From: Erythrobacter sp.
Lineage (GTDB): Bacteria > Pseudomonadota > Alphaproteobacteria > Sphingomonadales > Sphingomonadaceae
DNA: 64,000 nucleotides
Assembly: GCA_024642565.1 (NCBI GenBank)
Contig: JAHEAV010000003.1
Location: forward strand, 108,711 to 172,710
Direction: 5' to 3'
How positions within the stretch are numbered: position 1 is the first letter of the stretch; each line of letters opens with the position of its first letter. Below, one piece after another: positions 1-9,838 of this stretch. Under the pieces are notes generated by a model, which searched no databases, was not told the origin of the DNA, and worked only from the letters and a program-made list of their open reading frames with translations. The position numbers were made by a program, and so were the translations under genes.

Positions 1-1310
1 CGGTGAAGGAAGCCTTTGGTGAAGTCAGCATCCCGCTGCTCGCCAATCTGCCGTTCGCCGAAGAACTGACGATCAGCGCAGCTGGCCGGGTGTCCGACTA
101 CAACACGGCCACCGGTACTGTTTATGCCTACAATGTTCAGGGCATCTACGCACCGATCCCGGACATCCGTTTCCGCGCGGCTTACGCAACTTCGGTTCGT
201 GCACCGACGCAGGGTGACCTCTACTCTCCGCAATCACAGAACTTCGCATTCATTTCGGATCCCTGTGACCAGCAGAGCGGCGCGATCAACACGGGTCCAA
301 ACCGTGCGGCCAACTGCGCGGCAGCCGGTGTTCCAACCACCGTCAACGCTGCACTCGCAGCAGCCTGCGTCGGGACTTCGTTCCCAGTGGCAACCGGGGC
401 GGCCTACACGAACTGTACAGCTCGTACTGCTTCGACCAGCTTCCTGTCGGGCGGCAACCCGACCCTGGTGGAAGAACGTGGCAAGAGCCTGACGCTTGGT
501 GTGATTCTCGAACCGAGCTTCATTCCGGGCCTCAACATCACGGTTGATTATTACAACATCGAAGTGACCAACCTGATCGCTGCGCTGTCAGCCCAGACGA
601 TCATCAACCAGTGCTATGACGATGCAAACGGGATCAACAACTCGTTCTGCGCCACCGTCAAGCGCGATGCGGCAACCGGTCTGTTCGTTATACCGGCAGT
701 GGTTTCAGGCGGTGTGAACTTCGCTTCGCAGAAGACCCGCGGTGTCGATATTGATGCGCAATATTCGCACACTTTCGAAAATGGCAACCGCTTGCGCATG
801 CGTGCGATCGCCACTCGCTTGCTTACGCTCGACAACTACACCAGCCCGACCGATCCGGCCGTGCCGAATCGTCAGCGTAGCGAACTGGGCGATCCAGACT
901 GGGCCGCATCGTTCAACATGAACTACGACTTCGGTGATTTCGACATCACCTATTCGATGCGGTATCTGGGTAAGCAGACCAAGTCTTCTTATGAAAACCA
1001 GAACTCCTACACGGGCCGTTGCCCGGCATCCGGCCTGACCGGCTTCACCGGCGGTACCTGTACCCCTGGTGCGCTGACCACGCTCGATCCGGCCAACAAC
1101 GACCAGTATGACGATCCGTTCTTCAAGGCTGTGACCTACCACAACCTGCGCCTGAACTGGGCGGCTGATGACAGCCTGTTCAAGTTCTACATCGGCGTGG
1201 ACAATGTGTTCGACAAGCAGCCGCCGTTCGGCCAGCTCGGCACCGCCGGTGGCGATCCGTACGACACGTTCGGCCGTTACTTCTACGCCGGTTTCCGCAT
1301 CGATATGTAA
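1..1310 (+). CDS. TonB-dependent receptor, C-terminal part (5' end outside window)
   Basis: This is the C-terminal 435 or so residues of an outer-membrane TonB-dependent receptor; the frame is open to the left window edge, so the plug domain lies outside. Receptor-type barrel features are visible: a RAAYATSVRAPTQGDL segment, a GNPTLVEERGKSLTLG segment (typical GNP..L.PE.S..) and a closing IGVDNVFDKQPP followed by GRYFYAGFRIDM. Several Cys residues sit in probable extracellular loops, as in sphingomonad receptors for large organic substrates. The last residue is Met, whereas outer-membrane barrels usually end in Phe or Trp. A similar receptor follows on the same strand. The substrate cannot be told from the sequence. 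Confidence 0.93.
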   Translation, partial: VKEAFGEVSIPLLANLPFAEELTISAAGRVSDYNTATGTVYAYNVQGIYAPIPDIRFRAAYATSVRAPTQGDLYSPQSQNFAFISDPCDQQSGAINTGPNRAANCAAAGVPTTVNAALAAACVGTSFPVATGAAYTNCTARTASTSFLSGGNPTLVEERGKSLTLGVILEPSFIPGLNITVDYYNIEVTNLIAALSAQTIINQCYDDANGINNSFCATVKRDAATGLFVIPAVVSGGVNFASQKTRGVDIDAQYSHTFENGNRLRMRAIATRLLTLDNYTSPTDPAVPNRQRSELGDPDWAASFNMNYDFGDFDITYSMRYLGKQTKSSYENQNSYTGRCPASGLTGFTGGTCTPGALTTLDPANNDQYDDPFFKAVTYHNLRLNWAADDSLFKFYIGVDNVFDKQPPFGQLGTAGGDPYDTFGRYFYAGFRIDM

Positions 1311-1352
1311 TCGGATGCGGATACGCTTTCCCTCGGGAAAGGGTCGAATTTG

Positions 1353-1383
1353 AAGGGGCTCCGGGAAACCGGGGCCCCTTTTT
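1353..1383 (+). terminator. Rho-independent terminator after the first TonB receptor
   Basis: A 12-bp stem (arms aaggggctccgg and ccggggcccctt, with one G-U pair) closes on a GAAA tetraloop and runs into a T tract. It begins about 43 bases after the receptor stop codon. Confidence 0.88.
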
Positions 1384-1635
1384 GTTCGCACCAATGACTG
1401 AAGGACGGTGTGTGACACACAGGTAACACTGCGCAACAATACGAAAGTCTTTATTTTCAGATCGGTTTACATTCCGGAATCTGAGTCGCATGGACGCCAC
1501 ATTGGGGGTAGCCAGAGAGAGGCTAATTTCGGCAAGACCCGTCAAATAGGACTCGTTTACTCGTCAGCAAGCCGATCGCTGGTGGAGTAATTTAAGTAGC
1601 AATATCAAATCATACCTTTGCTAGAGGACGTAAAT
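1384..1635 (+). other. Intergenic leader upstream of second TonB receptor
   Basis: Together with the terminator this is a gap of about 325 bases without a convincing gene. It holds a short perfect inverted repeat (1408-1420) and a more A/T-rich stretch before the receptor start, with gagga at 1625-1629 as ribosome binding site. It presumably carries the receptor promoter, but no clear -35/-10 pair stands out and I recognise no riboswitch. Confidence 0.5.
1408..1420. promoter_or_regulatory. Short perfect inverted repeat, possible operator
   Basis: The sequence gtgtgt-g-acacac is a perfect 6-bp dyad with a one-base centre, about 215 bases before the second TonB receptor gene. Position and symmetry would suit a regulator site, but the distance is long and no regulator gene is adjacent, so this is only a candidate. 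Confidence 0.25.
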
Positions 1636-4600
1636 ATGAAGACTTTCAACACTACCGCAAATCGTGGCAAGACCATGCTCTATGTCGGTGCAGGCGCATT
1701 GGCTGTGGCCATGGGTTCCTTTGCTGCCCCTGCCTATGCGCAGGAAGCAGCCGTGGATTGCGCCGCTGATCCCAGCAATGCCGATTGCGCGCAGAGCGAA
1801 ACCCCGATCATCGTCGTGACCGGTTCGCTTTTCCGCCGCACCGACACCGAAACCGCTTCGCCGGTTACCGTTCTTTCTGCCACCACACTTGCAGAACGCG
1901 GCCTGAATGCCCCGGCAGAAGCCGTACAGCGTTTGCCTTCAAACGGCGCCGGCACGATTACGCAAGGTTGGAACACAGGCTTCAACTTCGCTTCGGGTGC
2001 CAACGCACCGGCACTTCGCGGCCTTACCGTTCAGTCGACCCTGTCGATCTTCGACGGCGTGCGTATGGCTCCTTATCCGCTCGCGGATGACGGCCAGCGT
2101 AACTTCGTCGACCTGAACTCCATCCCTGATGCCATCATCGAGCGGATCGAAGTTCTGCGCGACGGTGCTTCGTCGACCTACGGCGCCGATGCGATCGCAG
2201 GCGTGATCAACATCGTCACCAAGAAAGAAATCCAGGGCCTGCACCTTAATGGTTCGGCCGGTATTTCACAGCGCGGTGACGCCGGCGAACAGCGCATCGA
2301 CGTAACCTATGGTTATGGCGATCTCGCTGATGACGGCTTCAACTTCTACGTCAGTGCAGAATATCAGCATCAGGATCCGCTGTTCGCTCGCGACCGCGGC
2401 TTCCCCTTCAACACCCAGAACCTGTCCTCGATCTGCGGCCCGAGCGGCAGCTGCATGAGCAATGCGAACTGGAACGGCATCACGCCTGAAACCGGCGCCT
2501 TCAATGGCTTCATCGACATTCCGGGTGTTGCTCTGGCCCGTCCGGTCACAACAGCTGGCTCGACTTCGGGTTCGGGACGTTACAGCTACCTCAATCCGTC
2601 AGCTGGCTGCGGCGGCTGGAACCCAATCACAATCACGGCTGCGCAGTCTTCCACATCGCCGCTGACCACTTGTGAAGTTGATTTTCACAACGCCTACATC
2701 ATGCTTCAGCCTGAAATCGAACGTAAGGGTCTCACGGCCCGTGCGACATTCAATGTCGGCGATCGTGCCCAAGTCTACATGATGGGCAACTACTACAACA
2801 CGGATACTTCAGCGTCGTTCACGCCGCTCAGCTTCCGCGGCACCCCTACCCCGCCGCGCCCATCGACAACCGGCGCATACAATGTGATCGCCCCGGTTTA
2901 CGTGTGCCCGACCGGCGTTGGTACACTGAACGGTCTGAATACCGGTTGTACTGCAGCAAATGGTGTTCTGAACCCTTACAACCCATACGCAGCTGCCGGC
3001 CAGACCGCGCAGATCAGCTTCCGTTCGCCACGAGGCCGTACGGTTGAAACCGGTTCACGTGCTCTCCGCGGTGTGATCGGCCTTGATGGTTCGTTCGGTG
3101 ACAACTGGAACTACTCGGCCAACTTCACAGCTTCGGAAGTGCAGTTGACCCGCGTGCAGGAAAATTATCTCATCCCGCAGCGGATTGCAGACGTCCTGGC
3201 CCAGGGTACATTCAACTTCTTCAATTCGTCACTGACACCTGATAGCGTGTGGGACTACATTTCCCCCACGAAGACGACTGTTTCAACTTCGAAACTGTGG
3301 CAGGCTCAGGCTACGCTCGCCAAGGAACTGTTTCAGCTTCCAGGTGGTCCGTTGCAGGTTGCTGTAGGCCTGTCCTACCGCAATGAATCGATCGACGCTC
3401 CAAGCGGCAATCCCGGGACCGCACTTCCTACAGATAACCAGTACAACCGTTACTACTCGCTCAACGCAGTGGGTACTGGCGGTAGCCGTAACGTGAAGTC
3501 TGCGTTCTTCGAAATCGGCGCTCCGATCCTCGATCAGGTCGAAGTTTCGCTGTCTGGCCGGTATGACGATTACTCGACCGGCCAGAAGAGCTTCTCGCCC
3601 AAGGCTGGTATCAAGATCAAACCGATCGATCAGGTCGCGCTTCGCGGTACTTTCTCGAAGGGCTTCCGGATCCCGAGCTTCAACGAAGCATTCGGTCTTC
3701 CAACGACTGGCTACGTCACGCAGACCGTTAACTGCACAACCAACGCCGCATTCTGTGCTGCACATGGCAACAACGCTTATGCGACCCAGCCATATTCGGT
3801 AGGTCTGACGTCAACCGGCAACCCGGCGCTTGATCCTGAGAAGTCGACTTCCTTCACCGCTGGTGTGATTGTGGAACCAATCCGCAATGTCAGCGTGACG
3901 GTCGATTTCTACCACATCAAGGTCAAGGGCCTAATTGGTTCGCCTGCAGGCCAGGGTACTGCAATCGCGCAGTATTACGCCAACAATGGTGTTGTCACAC
4001 AGCCAGGCTTCACAGCTGTCGCTGGTGTGCCTGACCCGGCATTCCCGAATGCACTGCCGCTGCTAGGCTTCCTGCAGAGCTCATTCACCAACCAGGATAG
4101 CCAGGTTGTCAGCGGCCTGGACTTCGGCCTGAATGCAACCCTGCCTCTTACCGACAGCATCACGCTGCGCAGTAGCTTCGACGCTTCCTATCTGCTGAAA
4201 TTCGACCTTACACGGTCGGACGGCACAGTTGAAAGCTACGACGACACGCTCAGCCCATGCAACACAACGTCTTGCTCGGGTGCGCCGAAATGGCGTGCCA
4301 GCTGGCAGAACTCGCTCGACTTTGGCGATACAACGGTCTCGCTCACAGCCTATTACACCAAGGGCTATGACACGGCATCGATCGACTTCGGCGGCATCAA
4401 GGGTGATTGTCAGTTCAACGCAGACAACGCCGTTTCGACGGCATCCTACCAGGATGGAACGCCGGTTAACTGCCGTTCGAAGAACATCTGGAACGTCGAT
4501 ATGACGATGAGCCAGAAGATCGGTGAAAAGTTCACCTTGTATGCCAACATCCTCAATGTCCTCGACATTAAGGCGCCGTTCGATCACTCTGCGGCTTATG

Positions 4601-4683
4601 GCCTCTTTAACTTCAACCCTTCGTGGGCTGGTCCGAATATTCTCGGCCGCTACTTCAAGGTTGGTGCACGGGTCGACTTCTAA
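1636..4683 (+). CDS. TonB-dependent receptor
   Basis: A full-length receptor of about 1015 residues that would take up a substrate across the outer membrane using TonB energy. The ATG at 1636 is preferred over a TTG at 1618 because gagga lies just before it. An N-terminal signal peptide ends near PAYAQEAA. A TonB-box-like ETPIIVVTGSLFRR follows, then a plug domain with the IERIEVLRDGASSTYGADAIAGVINIVTK pattern typical of sphingomonad receptors, and a long barrel ending GRYFKVGARVDF, with the expected terminal Phe. Paired Cys residues occur in barrel loops. It is the second of two tandem receptors, but each has its own terminator, so they may be expressed separately. Substrate unknown. Confidence 0.95.
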   Translation: MKTFNTTANRGKTMLYVGAGALAVAMGSFAAPAYAQEAAVDCAADPSNADCAQSETPIIVVTGSLFRRTDTETASPVTVLSATTLAERGLNAPAEAVQRLPSNGAGTITQGWNTGFNFASGANAPALRGLTVQSTLSIFDGVRMAPYPLADDGQRNFVDLNSIPDAIIERIEVLRDGASSTYGADAIAGVINIVTKKEIQGLHLNGSAGISQRGDAGEQRIDVTYGYGDLADDGFNFYVSAEYQHQDPLFARDRGFPFNTQNLSSICGPSGSCMSNANWNGITPETGAFNGFIDIPGVALARPVTTAGSTSGSGRYSYLNPSAGCGGWNPITITAAQSSTSPLTTCEVDFHNAYIMLQPEIERKGLTARATFNVGDRAQVYMMGNYYNTDTSASFTPLSFRGTPTPPRPSTTGAYNVIAPVYVCPTGVGTLNGLNTGCTAANGVLNPYNPYAAAGQTAQISFRSPRGRTVETGSRALRGVIGLDGSFGDNWNYSANFTASEVQLTRVQENYLIPQRIADVLAQGTFNFFNSSLTPDSVWDYISPTKTTVSTSKLWQAQATLAKELFQLPGGPLQVAVGLSYRNESIDAPSGNPGTALPTDNQYNRYYSLNAVGTGGSRNVKSAFFEIGAPILDQVEVSLSGRYDDYSTGQKSFSPKAGIKIKPIDQVALRGTFSKGFRIPSFNEAFGLPTTGYVTQTVNCTTNAAFCAAHGNNAYATQPYSVGLTSTGNPALDPEKSTSFTAGVIVEPIRNVSVTVDFYHIKVKGLIGSPAGQGTAIAQYYANNGVVTQPGFTAVAGVPDPAFPNALPLLGFLQSSFTNQDSQVVSGLDFGLNATLPLTDSITLRSSFDASYLLKFDLTRSDGTVESYDDTLSPCNTTSCSGAPKWRASWQNSLDFGDTTVSLTAYYTKGYDTASIDFGGIKGDCQFNADNAVSTASYQDGTPVNCRSKNIWNVDMTMSQKIGEKFTLYANILNVLDIKAPFDHSAAYGLFNFNPSWAGPNILGRYFKVGARVDF

Positions 4684-4702
4684 GATCTGACACTACAAAT
4701 AG

Positions 4703-4733
4703 AAAAGGGGCGGCAATTGCCGCCCCTTTTTTT
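4703..4733 (+). terminator. Rho-independent terminator after TonB receptor
   Basis: A perfect 14-bp palindrome (arms aaaaggggcggcaa and ttgccgcccctttt) followed by further T residues lies about 20 bases after the receptor stop codon. It may also act on the opposite strand for clpB, which ends at 4779. Confidence 0.9.
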
Positions 4734-4778
4734 GTCTGCGATCCCCGCGAGTTGCGGGAACGATCAGGCTTTGCCGGC

Positions 4779-7358
4779 CTAGCTGACCTTCATATCCAGC
4801 GCGCCATCGCCTTCATCGACCTTGACCGTGCTGCCATCCGGAATTGAACCGCGCAGCAGCATGTCTGCCAGTGGATCTTGCAGGTAACGTTGCACCGCCC
4901 GCTTGAGCGGCCTTGCGCCGTACACCGGATCATATCCGACCCGGCCAAGCCAGCGACGCGCTGCGTCGGTAAGGTCGATGGTGATCTTGCGATCCTTGAG
5001 CAGTTTTTGCACACGCCCGACCTGGATATCGACAATCGGAGCCATATGTTCCTGGCCCAATCGGTGGAACAGGATAATCTCGTCCAGCCGGTTGAGAAAT
5101 TCCGGCCGGAAGTGCCCGCGCACCACATCCATTACCTGCGGTTCGACGTCTTCTACCGTCTGCCCTTCGTCCAGATTGGTGAGGTACTGGCTCCCGAGGT
5201 TCGACGTGAGGATGATCAGCGTGTTCGAGAAATCCACAACACGGCCCTGCCCGTCTGTCAGCCGGCCATCGTCGAGCACCTGCAGCAGCACATTGAACAC
5301 ATCGTTATGCGCTTTTTCGACTTCATCGAACAGCACCACCTGATAGGGCCGCCGCCGCACGGCTTCGGTCAAAACGCCGCCTTCTTCGTAGCCGACATAG
5401 CCCGGAGGGGCGCCGATCAGCCGCGCAACTGCATGTTTTTCCATGAATTCGCTCATGTCGATACGGACCATCGCCGTATCGTCATCGAACAGAAATTCCG
5501 CGAGCGCCTTGGTCAGTTCGGTCTTGCCGACCCCGGTGGGGCCAAGGAACAGAAAGCTCCCCAACGGCCGGTTCGGGTCCTGCAACCCAGCCCGCGCGCG
5601 GCGCACTGCCTTGGAAACCGCGACTACCGCCTGTTCCTGTCCGATCACGCGCGTACCGATCGTTTCTTCCATCGCGAGCAGTTTGTCCCGCTCGCCTTGC
5701 ATCATCCGCTCAACCGGGACACCGGTCCATTTGCTGACGACTGCAGCGATATCATCTTCGGTCACTTCTTCCCGCAGAAGGGCGTTCTCGTTTGTGCCTT
5801 CGGCTTCGACAATCGCCTTTTCGAGTTGCGGGATGGTCCCGTAGGACAGTTCCCCTGCGCGGGCCAAATCGCCTTCGCGCTGAGCCTGCTCCAGCTCCAA
5901 CCGGGCGTGGTCGAGTTGTTCCTTGAGCTTGCCTTCAGCGGCAATCTTGTCGCGTTCATTCTGCCAGCGGGTAGTTAATTCCGCCGAACGTTCCTCCAGA
6001 TTGGCCAATTCCTCGCGCAGGGTATGCAGCCGGTCCTTGGACGCTTGGTCGGTTTCCTTGGACAGCGCCGATTCCTCGATCTTGAGCTGGATGATCCGGC
6101 GATCAAGGCCTTCTATTTCTTCGGGTTTGCTTTCTACTTCCATCCGGATGCGGCTGGCTGCTTCGTCCATCAGATCAATGGCCTTGTCTGGCAGGAAGCG
6201 GTTGGCAATGTAGCGGTGCGATAATTGCGCCGCAGCCACCAGCGCAGCATCGGTGATCCGCACGCCGTGGTGCAGTTCGTACTTGTCCTTGATCCCGCGC
6301 AGAATCGAAATCGTGTCCTCCACGCTCGGCTCATCAATGAACACCGGCTGGAAACGGCGCTGGAGCGCCGGGTCTTTTTCAACATATTTCTGATATTCGT
6401 CGAGCGTAGTTGCACCGATACAATGCAGTTCACCGCGTGACAGGGCCGGCTTCAGGAGATTGGAGGCATCCATGCTGCCTTCCGATGCACCAGCTCCGAT
6501 CAGCGTGTGCATCTCGTCAATGAACAGGATGATCTGACCATCCGAACCCTTGACCTCATCCAGAACCGCCTTCAGCCGTTCCTCGAATTCGCCCCGATAT
6601 TTCGCACCGGCAATCAGCGCGCCCATATCAAGGGACATAAGCGTACGCCCTTTGAGGCTGTCGGGCACATCGCCGTTGGCAATGCGCAGCGCCAGTCCTT
6701 CCGCGATTGCGGTCTTGCCGGTGCCTGGTTCACCAATGAGCGCCGGGTTGTTCTTGGTTCGGCGGGCGAGGATCTGGATGGTGCGGCGAATTTCCTCATC
6801 GCGGCCGATAACCGGGTCCAGTTTGCCATCGCGCGCGGCCTGGGTCAGGTCACGCGCATATTTCTTCATGGCATCATAGGCATTTTCGGCGCTGGCGCTG
6901 TCGGCACTGCGGCCGCCGCGCAGCTGGTTGATCGCGGCATTCAGCGCGGCGGCCTCGACCTTCGCATCCTTCAGGATTTGCCCCGCTTTGGTGGTCGAGG
7001 CGAGCACCAGAGCAACCAGCAACCGTTCAACAGTGACATAACTATCGCCTGCTTTTTCAGCAATTTGCTCTGCCTGATCAAGCACGCGCACGGCATCATT
7101 GTCGAGGCCGGGCGTCTGCTGCGCACCTCCGCCCGATACCGCCGGAATTTTGGCCAGCTCGCTATCGACCCCCTCGACCGCACCTTTCGCGTCGCCGCCC
7201 GCGCGCTGAATCAGCCCGGCAGCCATGCCTTCATCATCCTCCAGCAAAGCTTTCAGCAGATGCACGGGTGTGATCCGCTGGTGGCTATTGCGAATGGCAA
7301 CAGTTTGCGCTGACTGGAGGAAGCCCTTGGCGCGATCGGTGAATTTTTCCAGGTTCAT
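4779..7358 (-). CDS. clpB: ATP-dependent disaggregase ClpB
   Basis: Class I Clp/Hsp100 AAA+ chaperone that, with DnaK, rescues aggregated proteins after heat stress in the cytoplasm. The start at [11 protein letters not shown] gives 859 residues, the usual ClpB length; an in-frame extension of 43 residues upstream is unlike ClpB. Order of domains: N-terminal Clp repeats, first AAA+ module with Walker [10 protein letters not shown] near residue 205 and FIDEMHT, a long coiled-coil middle domain rich in Glu/Lys/Arg, and a second AAA+ module with GPTGVGKTE near residue 605, LFDEVEKAH and the C-terminal D2-small domain. It is transcribed alone; a possible heat-shock promoter is at 7385-7414, and rpoH is in this window. 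Confidence 0.98.
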   Translation of the reverse strand: MNLEKFTDRAKGFLQSAQTVAIRNSHQRITPVHLLKALLEDDEGMAAGLIQRAGGDAKGAVEGVDSELAKIPAVSGGGAQQTPGLDNDAVRVLDQAEQIAEKAGDSYVTVERLLVALVLASTTKAGQILKDAKVEAAALNAAINQLRGGRSADSASAENAYDAMKKYARDLTQAARDGKLDPVIGRDEEIRRTIQILARRTKNNPALIGEPGTGKTAIAEGLALRIANGDVPDSLKGRTLMSLDMGALIAGAKYRGEFEERLKAVLDEVKGSDGQIILFIDEMHTLIGAGASEGSMDASNLLKPALSRGELHCIGATTLDEYQKYVEKDPALQRRFQPVFIDEPSVEDTISILRGIKDKYELHHGVRITDAALVAAAQLSHRYIANRFLPDKAIDLMDEAASRIRMEVESKPEEIEGLDRRIIQLKIEESALSKETDQASKDRLHTLREELANLEERSAELTTRWQNERDKIAAEGKLKEQLDHARLELEQAQREGDLARAGELSYGTIPQLEKAIVEAEGTNENALLREEVTEDDIAAVVSKWTGVPVERMMQGERDKLLAMEETIGTRVIGQEQAVVAVSKAVRRARAGLQDPNRPLGSFLFLGPTGVGKTELTKALAEFLFDDDTAMVRIDMSEFMEKHAVARLIGAPPGYVGYEEGGVLTEAVRRRPYQVVLFDEVEKAHNDVFNVLLQVLDDGRLTDGQGRVVDFSNTLIILTSNLGSQYLTNLDEGQTVEDVEPQVMDVVRGHFRPEFLNRLDEIILFHRLGQEHMAPIVDIQVGRVQKLLKDRKITIDLTDAARRWLGRVGYDPVYGARPLKRAVQRYLQDPLADMLLRGSIPDGSTVKVDEGDGALDMKVS

Positions 7359-7384
7359 TCTGTCTCTCTCGGCAAATATGGGGC

Positions 7385-7414
7385 AGATATGGTGTGGTAA
7401 TTCGGCAACACAAG
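7385..7414 (-). promoter_or_regulatory. Possible RpoH-type heat-shock promoter of clpB
   Basis: On the minus strand CTTG (complement of 7411-7414) is followed after 18 bases by CCATATCT (complement of 7385-7392), 26 bases before the clpB start. This loosely fits the alphaproteobacterial RpoH pattern CTTG-N17/18-CYTATNT, with a mismatch in the -10. Suggestive rather than proven. Confidence 0.35.
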
Positions 7415-7592
7415 TCTCAACCACCCGGATGGGTGTGTTACCTGCATATAGGGGTTCCGCGACAGAGGCGACAGGGGCGAGCCGCAAAAAGTTTCGCGGC
7501 CCCTTCCCATGCCTTGGGTAAAACGCGTTGCGAAGGAAAACCCTTCACCGACCTTGCGAATCCCGCTAGTCCGCTTGCGAGAGGATTTTCGC

Positions 7593-9794
7593 ATGAAAAA
7601 ATGGCTTCCCCGCGCAGGCTGGGCCGTACTTGTCCTGTTGCTCACTGGCGTAGTCGGTCTGATGACATGGGAACCCCTGTTCGCCACACAGGGTGCGGCG
7701 CCTACGGAACGGCGATATAGTGCGGAAATCCTGCGCGACGAATACGGGGTTCCCCATATCTACGGCAAGACCGATGCCGATGTCGCATTCGGCGTCGCCA
7801 TGGCTCACGCGGAAGATGATTTTTCAACCCTGCAAGATGTGATCGCGATGAGCCGCGGTCGCTATGGCGCAATTGCCGGGCAGGACGGGGCCGCAATCGA
7901 CTATGTCTATTATCTGCTTGATGCGCGCGGCACGGCAAAGCGGCATTTTCCGCAATTGCCCGCCGATACACAGGCATTGTTCAACGCCTATGCGGCCGGC
8001 CTCAACCGCTATGCCGAAGATCACTCCAGCGAACTGAAGCTCACCAATCTGTTCCCAGTCGACGGGGAAGATGTTGCCGCCGGTTTCGCGTTGCGCCAGC
8101 CCTTCTTTTACGGTCTCAACAATGTGATCGAACCTTTGGTCAAGGGTGACGCGTTGCTGCCGGAATTCGGTCCGCCGATCCGCGAAGGAAACGTCCCGGC
8201 CCCTGATGCCGTGCCGACTACCAAAACAGCCTCCTTCAGCCGCCCCGGTCCCCTGCCCATGGGCGAGGAAGCCGCCATGTCCGGTTCCAATGCCTTTGCG
8301 ATTGCTCCCAAGAAATCGGGCGACGGTGTGACCCGCTTGGTATCCAACAGCCACCAGCCGTGGCGCGGCGGTGTCGCGTGGTATGAAATGGTGGTGGAAA
8401 GCGGTGAAGGCTGGCACTTCGCCGGGGCCAATTTTCCGGGAAGCCCCTTTCCCTTCCTCGGCCATAATGAAAATCTCGGCTGGACCAATACTGTAAACCG
8501 GCCAGATCTGGTGGACGTCTACAAGCTGGAATTGGACCCGACCGGCACCAAGTACCGGCTCGATGGCAAATGGCTACCGCTGGAGCAAACAACCGTGACC
8601 TTGCCGGTGAAGGTCGGGCCGTTGGTGCTGCCTGTTCGCAGAACTGTCTACCGATCGGCACACGGCCCGGTGATCATAAATGGCAAAGGCGCCTTCGCAT
8701 TCCGCTACGCAGGGATCGATAATATCGGACAACTCGATGCCTATTACCGCCTCAACAAAGCCAAGAATTACAGCGAATGGCGCAGCATTCTGGCCCGCAT
8801 GGACATTCCTTCGACCAATTTCCTCTATGGGGACCGTGAAGGCAACATTGCCTATGTTTACAACGCGGCCATTCCGGATCGTAAGGTCGGACCGGACTGG
8901 CGCCGGGTACTTCCGGGTGACGATAGCTCGCTGATCTGGAGCCGGACGGTCGACTTCGGCAAGCTGCCGCAATATTTTAATCCGGCCTCGGGCTGGCTTT
9001 TCAATTCCAACAACAACCCCTTCTCCGCCGCCGGGCCGGGCAGCGATCTATCGCCCGACAGCGTGGCACCGGAATTGGGGGTTGAGCTGAAAACAACCAA
9101 CCGCGCCCGGCGCGCAGCCAAGCTAATGGCCGCAACCCCAGTGATCGACCGGACCAATCTGGAGCGGATCAAATACGATATGGGCTACGAGCGCGCCGGT
9201 TATGTTGCCGACATGCTTGATGCCGTGGCCGCACTCGACCTGCGCGGCGATCCTGAACTTGCCAAGGCGCAGAAACTGCTGGCGAATTGGGACCTGACCG
9301 CAAACGATGTGGGTCCGGCCGATGCCCTCTCCTTGCTGATGATCAAGCCTTATATGTCCGCGGAATACCAGAACAAGCCTTTGCCCGATGTGCGGGAAGA
9401 GCTGACATCTGCGGTCAATTTGCTGCAAACCCATTTCGGCCGCCTGGACCCGCCAATGTCGGACCTGCTGCGGCTGCGCCAGGGCAAGGTCGATCTACCC
9501 CTTGACGGCGGCAGCGACACTTTGCGTGCGTCAACCCTGTGGGATGTCGACCCCGATGGCCGCCTGTCGGTAAAACATGGGGACAGTTTCATCATGTTCA
9601 TGGAGTGGGAAAAGGGCAAACCGGTCCGGTCACAATCAATCCAGCCGTTCGGATCGGCCACCACCCGGCCAAATAGCCCGCATTTTACCGATCAGGCCGC
9701 GCTATTTGTCGACCACAAGTTGAAAACAGTCCACTTCTGGCGCCCTGATGCCGAAGAAAAGGCCGCCAGCCGAAAAGTGGTGACCAGCCGCTAA
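7593..9794 (+). CDS. Penicillin acylase-family (Ntn) hydrolase, AHL/cyclic lipopeptide acylase-like
   Basis: Periplasmic N-terminal-nucleophile amidohydrolase that would cut an amide bond of an acylated substrate. From the ATG at 7593 (gagagga 7 bases upstream) the 733-residue precursor has a signal/anchor segment at residues 10-25, an alpha region, a linker and a beta chain beginning at the nucleophile Ser232 in the motif GSNAFAI. The following SNSHQPW, PGSPFPFLGHNENLGWT and TNFLYGDREGNIAY segments match the acylase family; SHQPW resembles the NPHFPW of AHL acylases such as PvdQ more than penicillin G acylase. Quorum-signal quenching or lipopeptide deacylation are both possible. It stands 44 bases before the M16 protease gene on the same strand. 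Confidence 0.88.
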   Translation: MKKWLPRAGWAVLVLLLTGVVGLMTWEPLFATQGAAPTERRYSAEILRDEYGVPHIYGKTDADVAFGVAMAHAEDDFSTLQDVIAMSRGRYGAIAGQDGAAIDYVYYLLDARGTAKRHFPQLPADTQALFNAYAAGLNRYAEDHSSELKLTNLFPVDGEDVAAGFALRQPFFYGLNNVIEPLVKGDALLPEFGPPIREGNVPAPDAVPTTKTASFSRPGPLPMGEEAAMSGSNAFAIAPKKSGDGVTRLVSNSHQPWRGGVAWYEMVVESGEGWHFAGANFPGSPFPFLGHNENLGWTNTVNRPDLVDVYKLELDPTGTKYRLDGKWLPLEQTTVTLPVKVGPLVLPVRRTVYRSAHGPVIINGKGAFAFRYAGIDNIGQLDAYYRLNKAKNYSEWRSILARMDIPSTNFLYGDREGNIAYVYNAAIPDRKVGPDWRRVLPGDDSSLIWSRTVDFGKLPQYFNPASGWLFNSNNNPFSAAGPGSDLSPDSVAPELGVELKTTNRARRAAKLMAATPVIDRTNLERIKYDMGYERAGYVADMLDAVAALDLRGDPELAKAQKLLANWDLTANDVGPADALSLLMIKPYMSAEYQNKPLPDVREELTSAVNLLQTHFGRLDPPMSDLLRLRQGKVDLPLDGGSDTLRASTLWDVDPDGRLSVKHGDSFIMFMEWEKGKPVRSQSIQPFGSATTRPNSPHFTDQAALFVDHKLKTVHFWRPDAEEKAASRKVVTSR

Positions 9795-9838
9795 TCGCCT
9801 GCCAGAATTCGTGAATCCCGTATAATTTGGAGCCCTTG

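Noticed and set aside
4878..5978. Long open frame of 366 codons opposite clpB
   Set aside because: It lies wholly antisense to the well-conserved clpB gene and encodes a composition typical of a shadow frame, with no recognisable domain.
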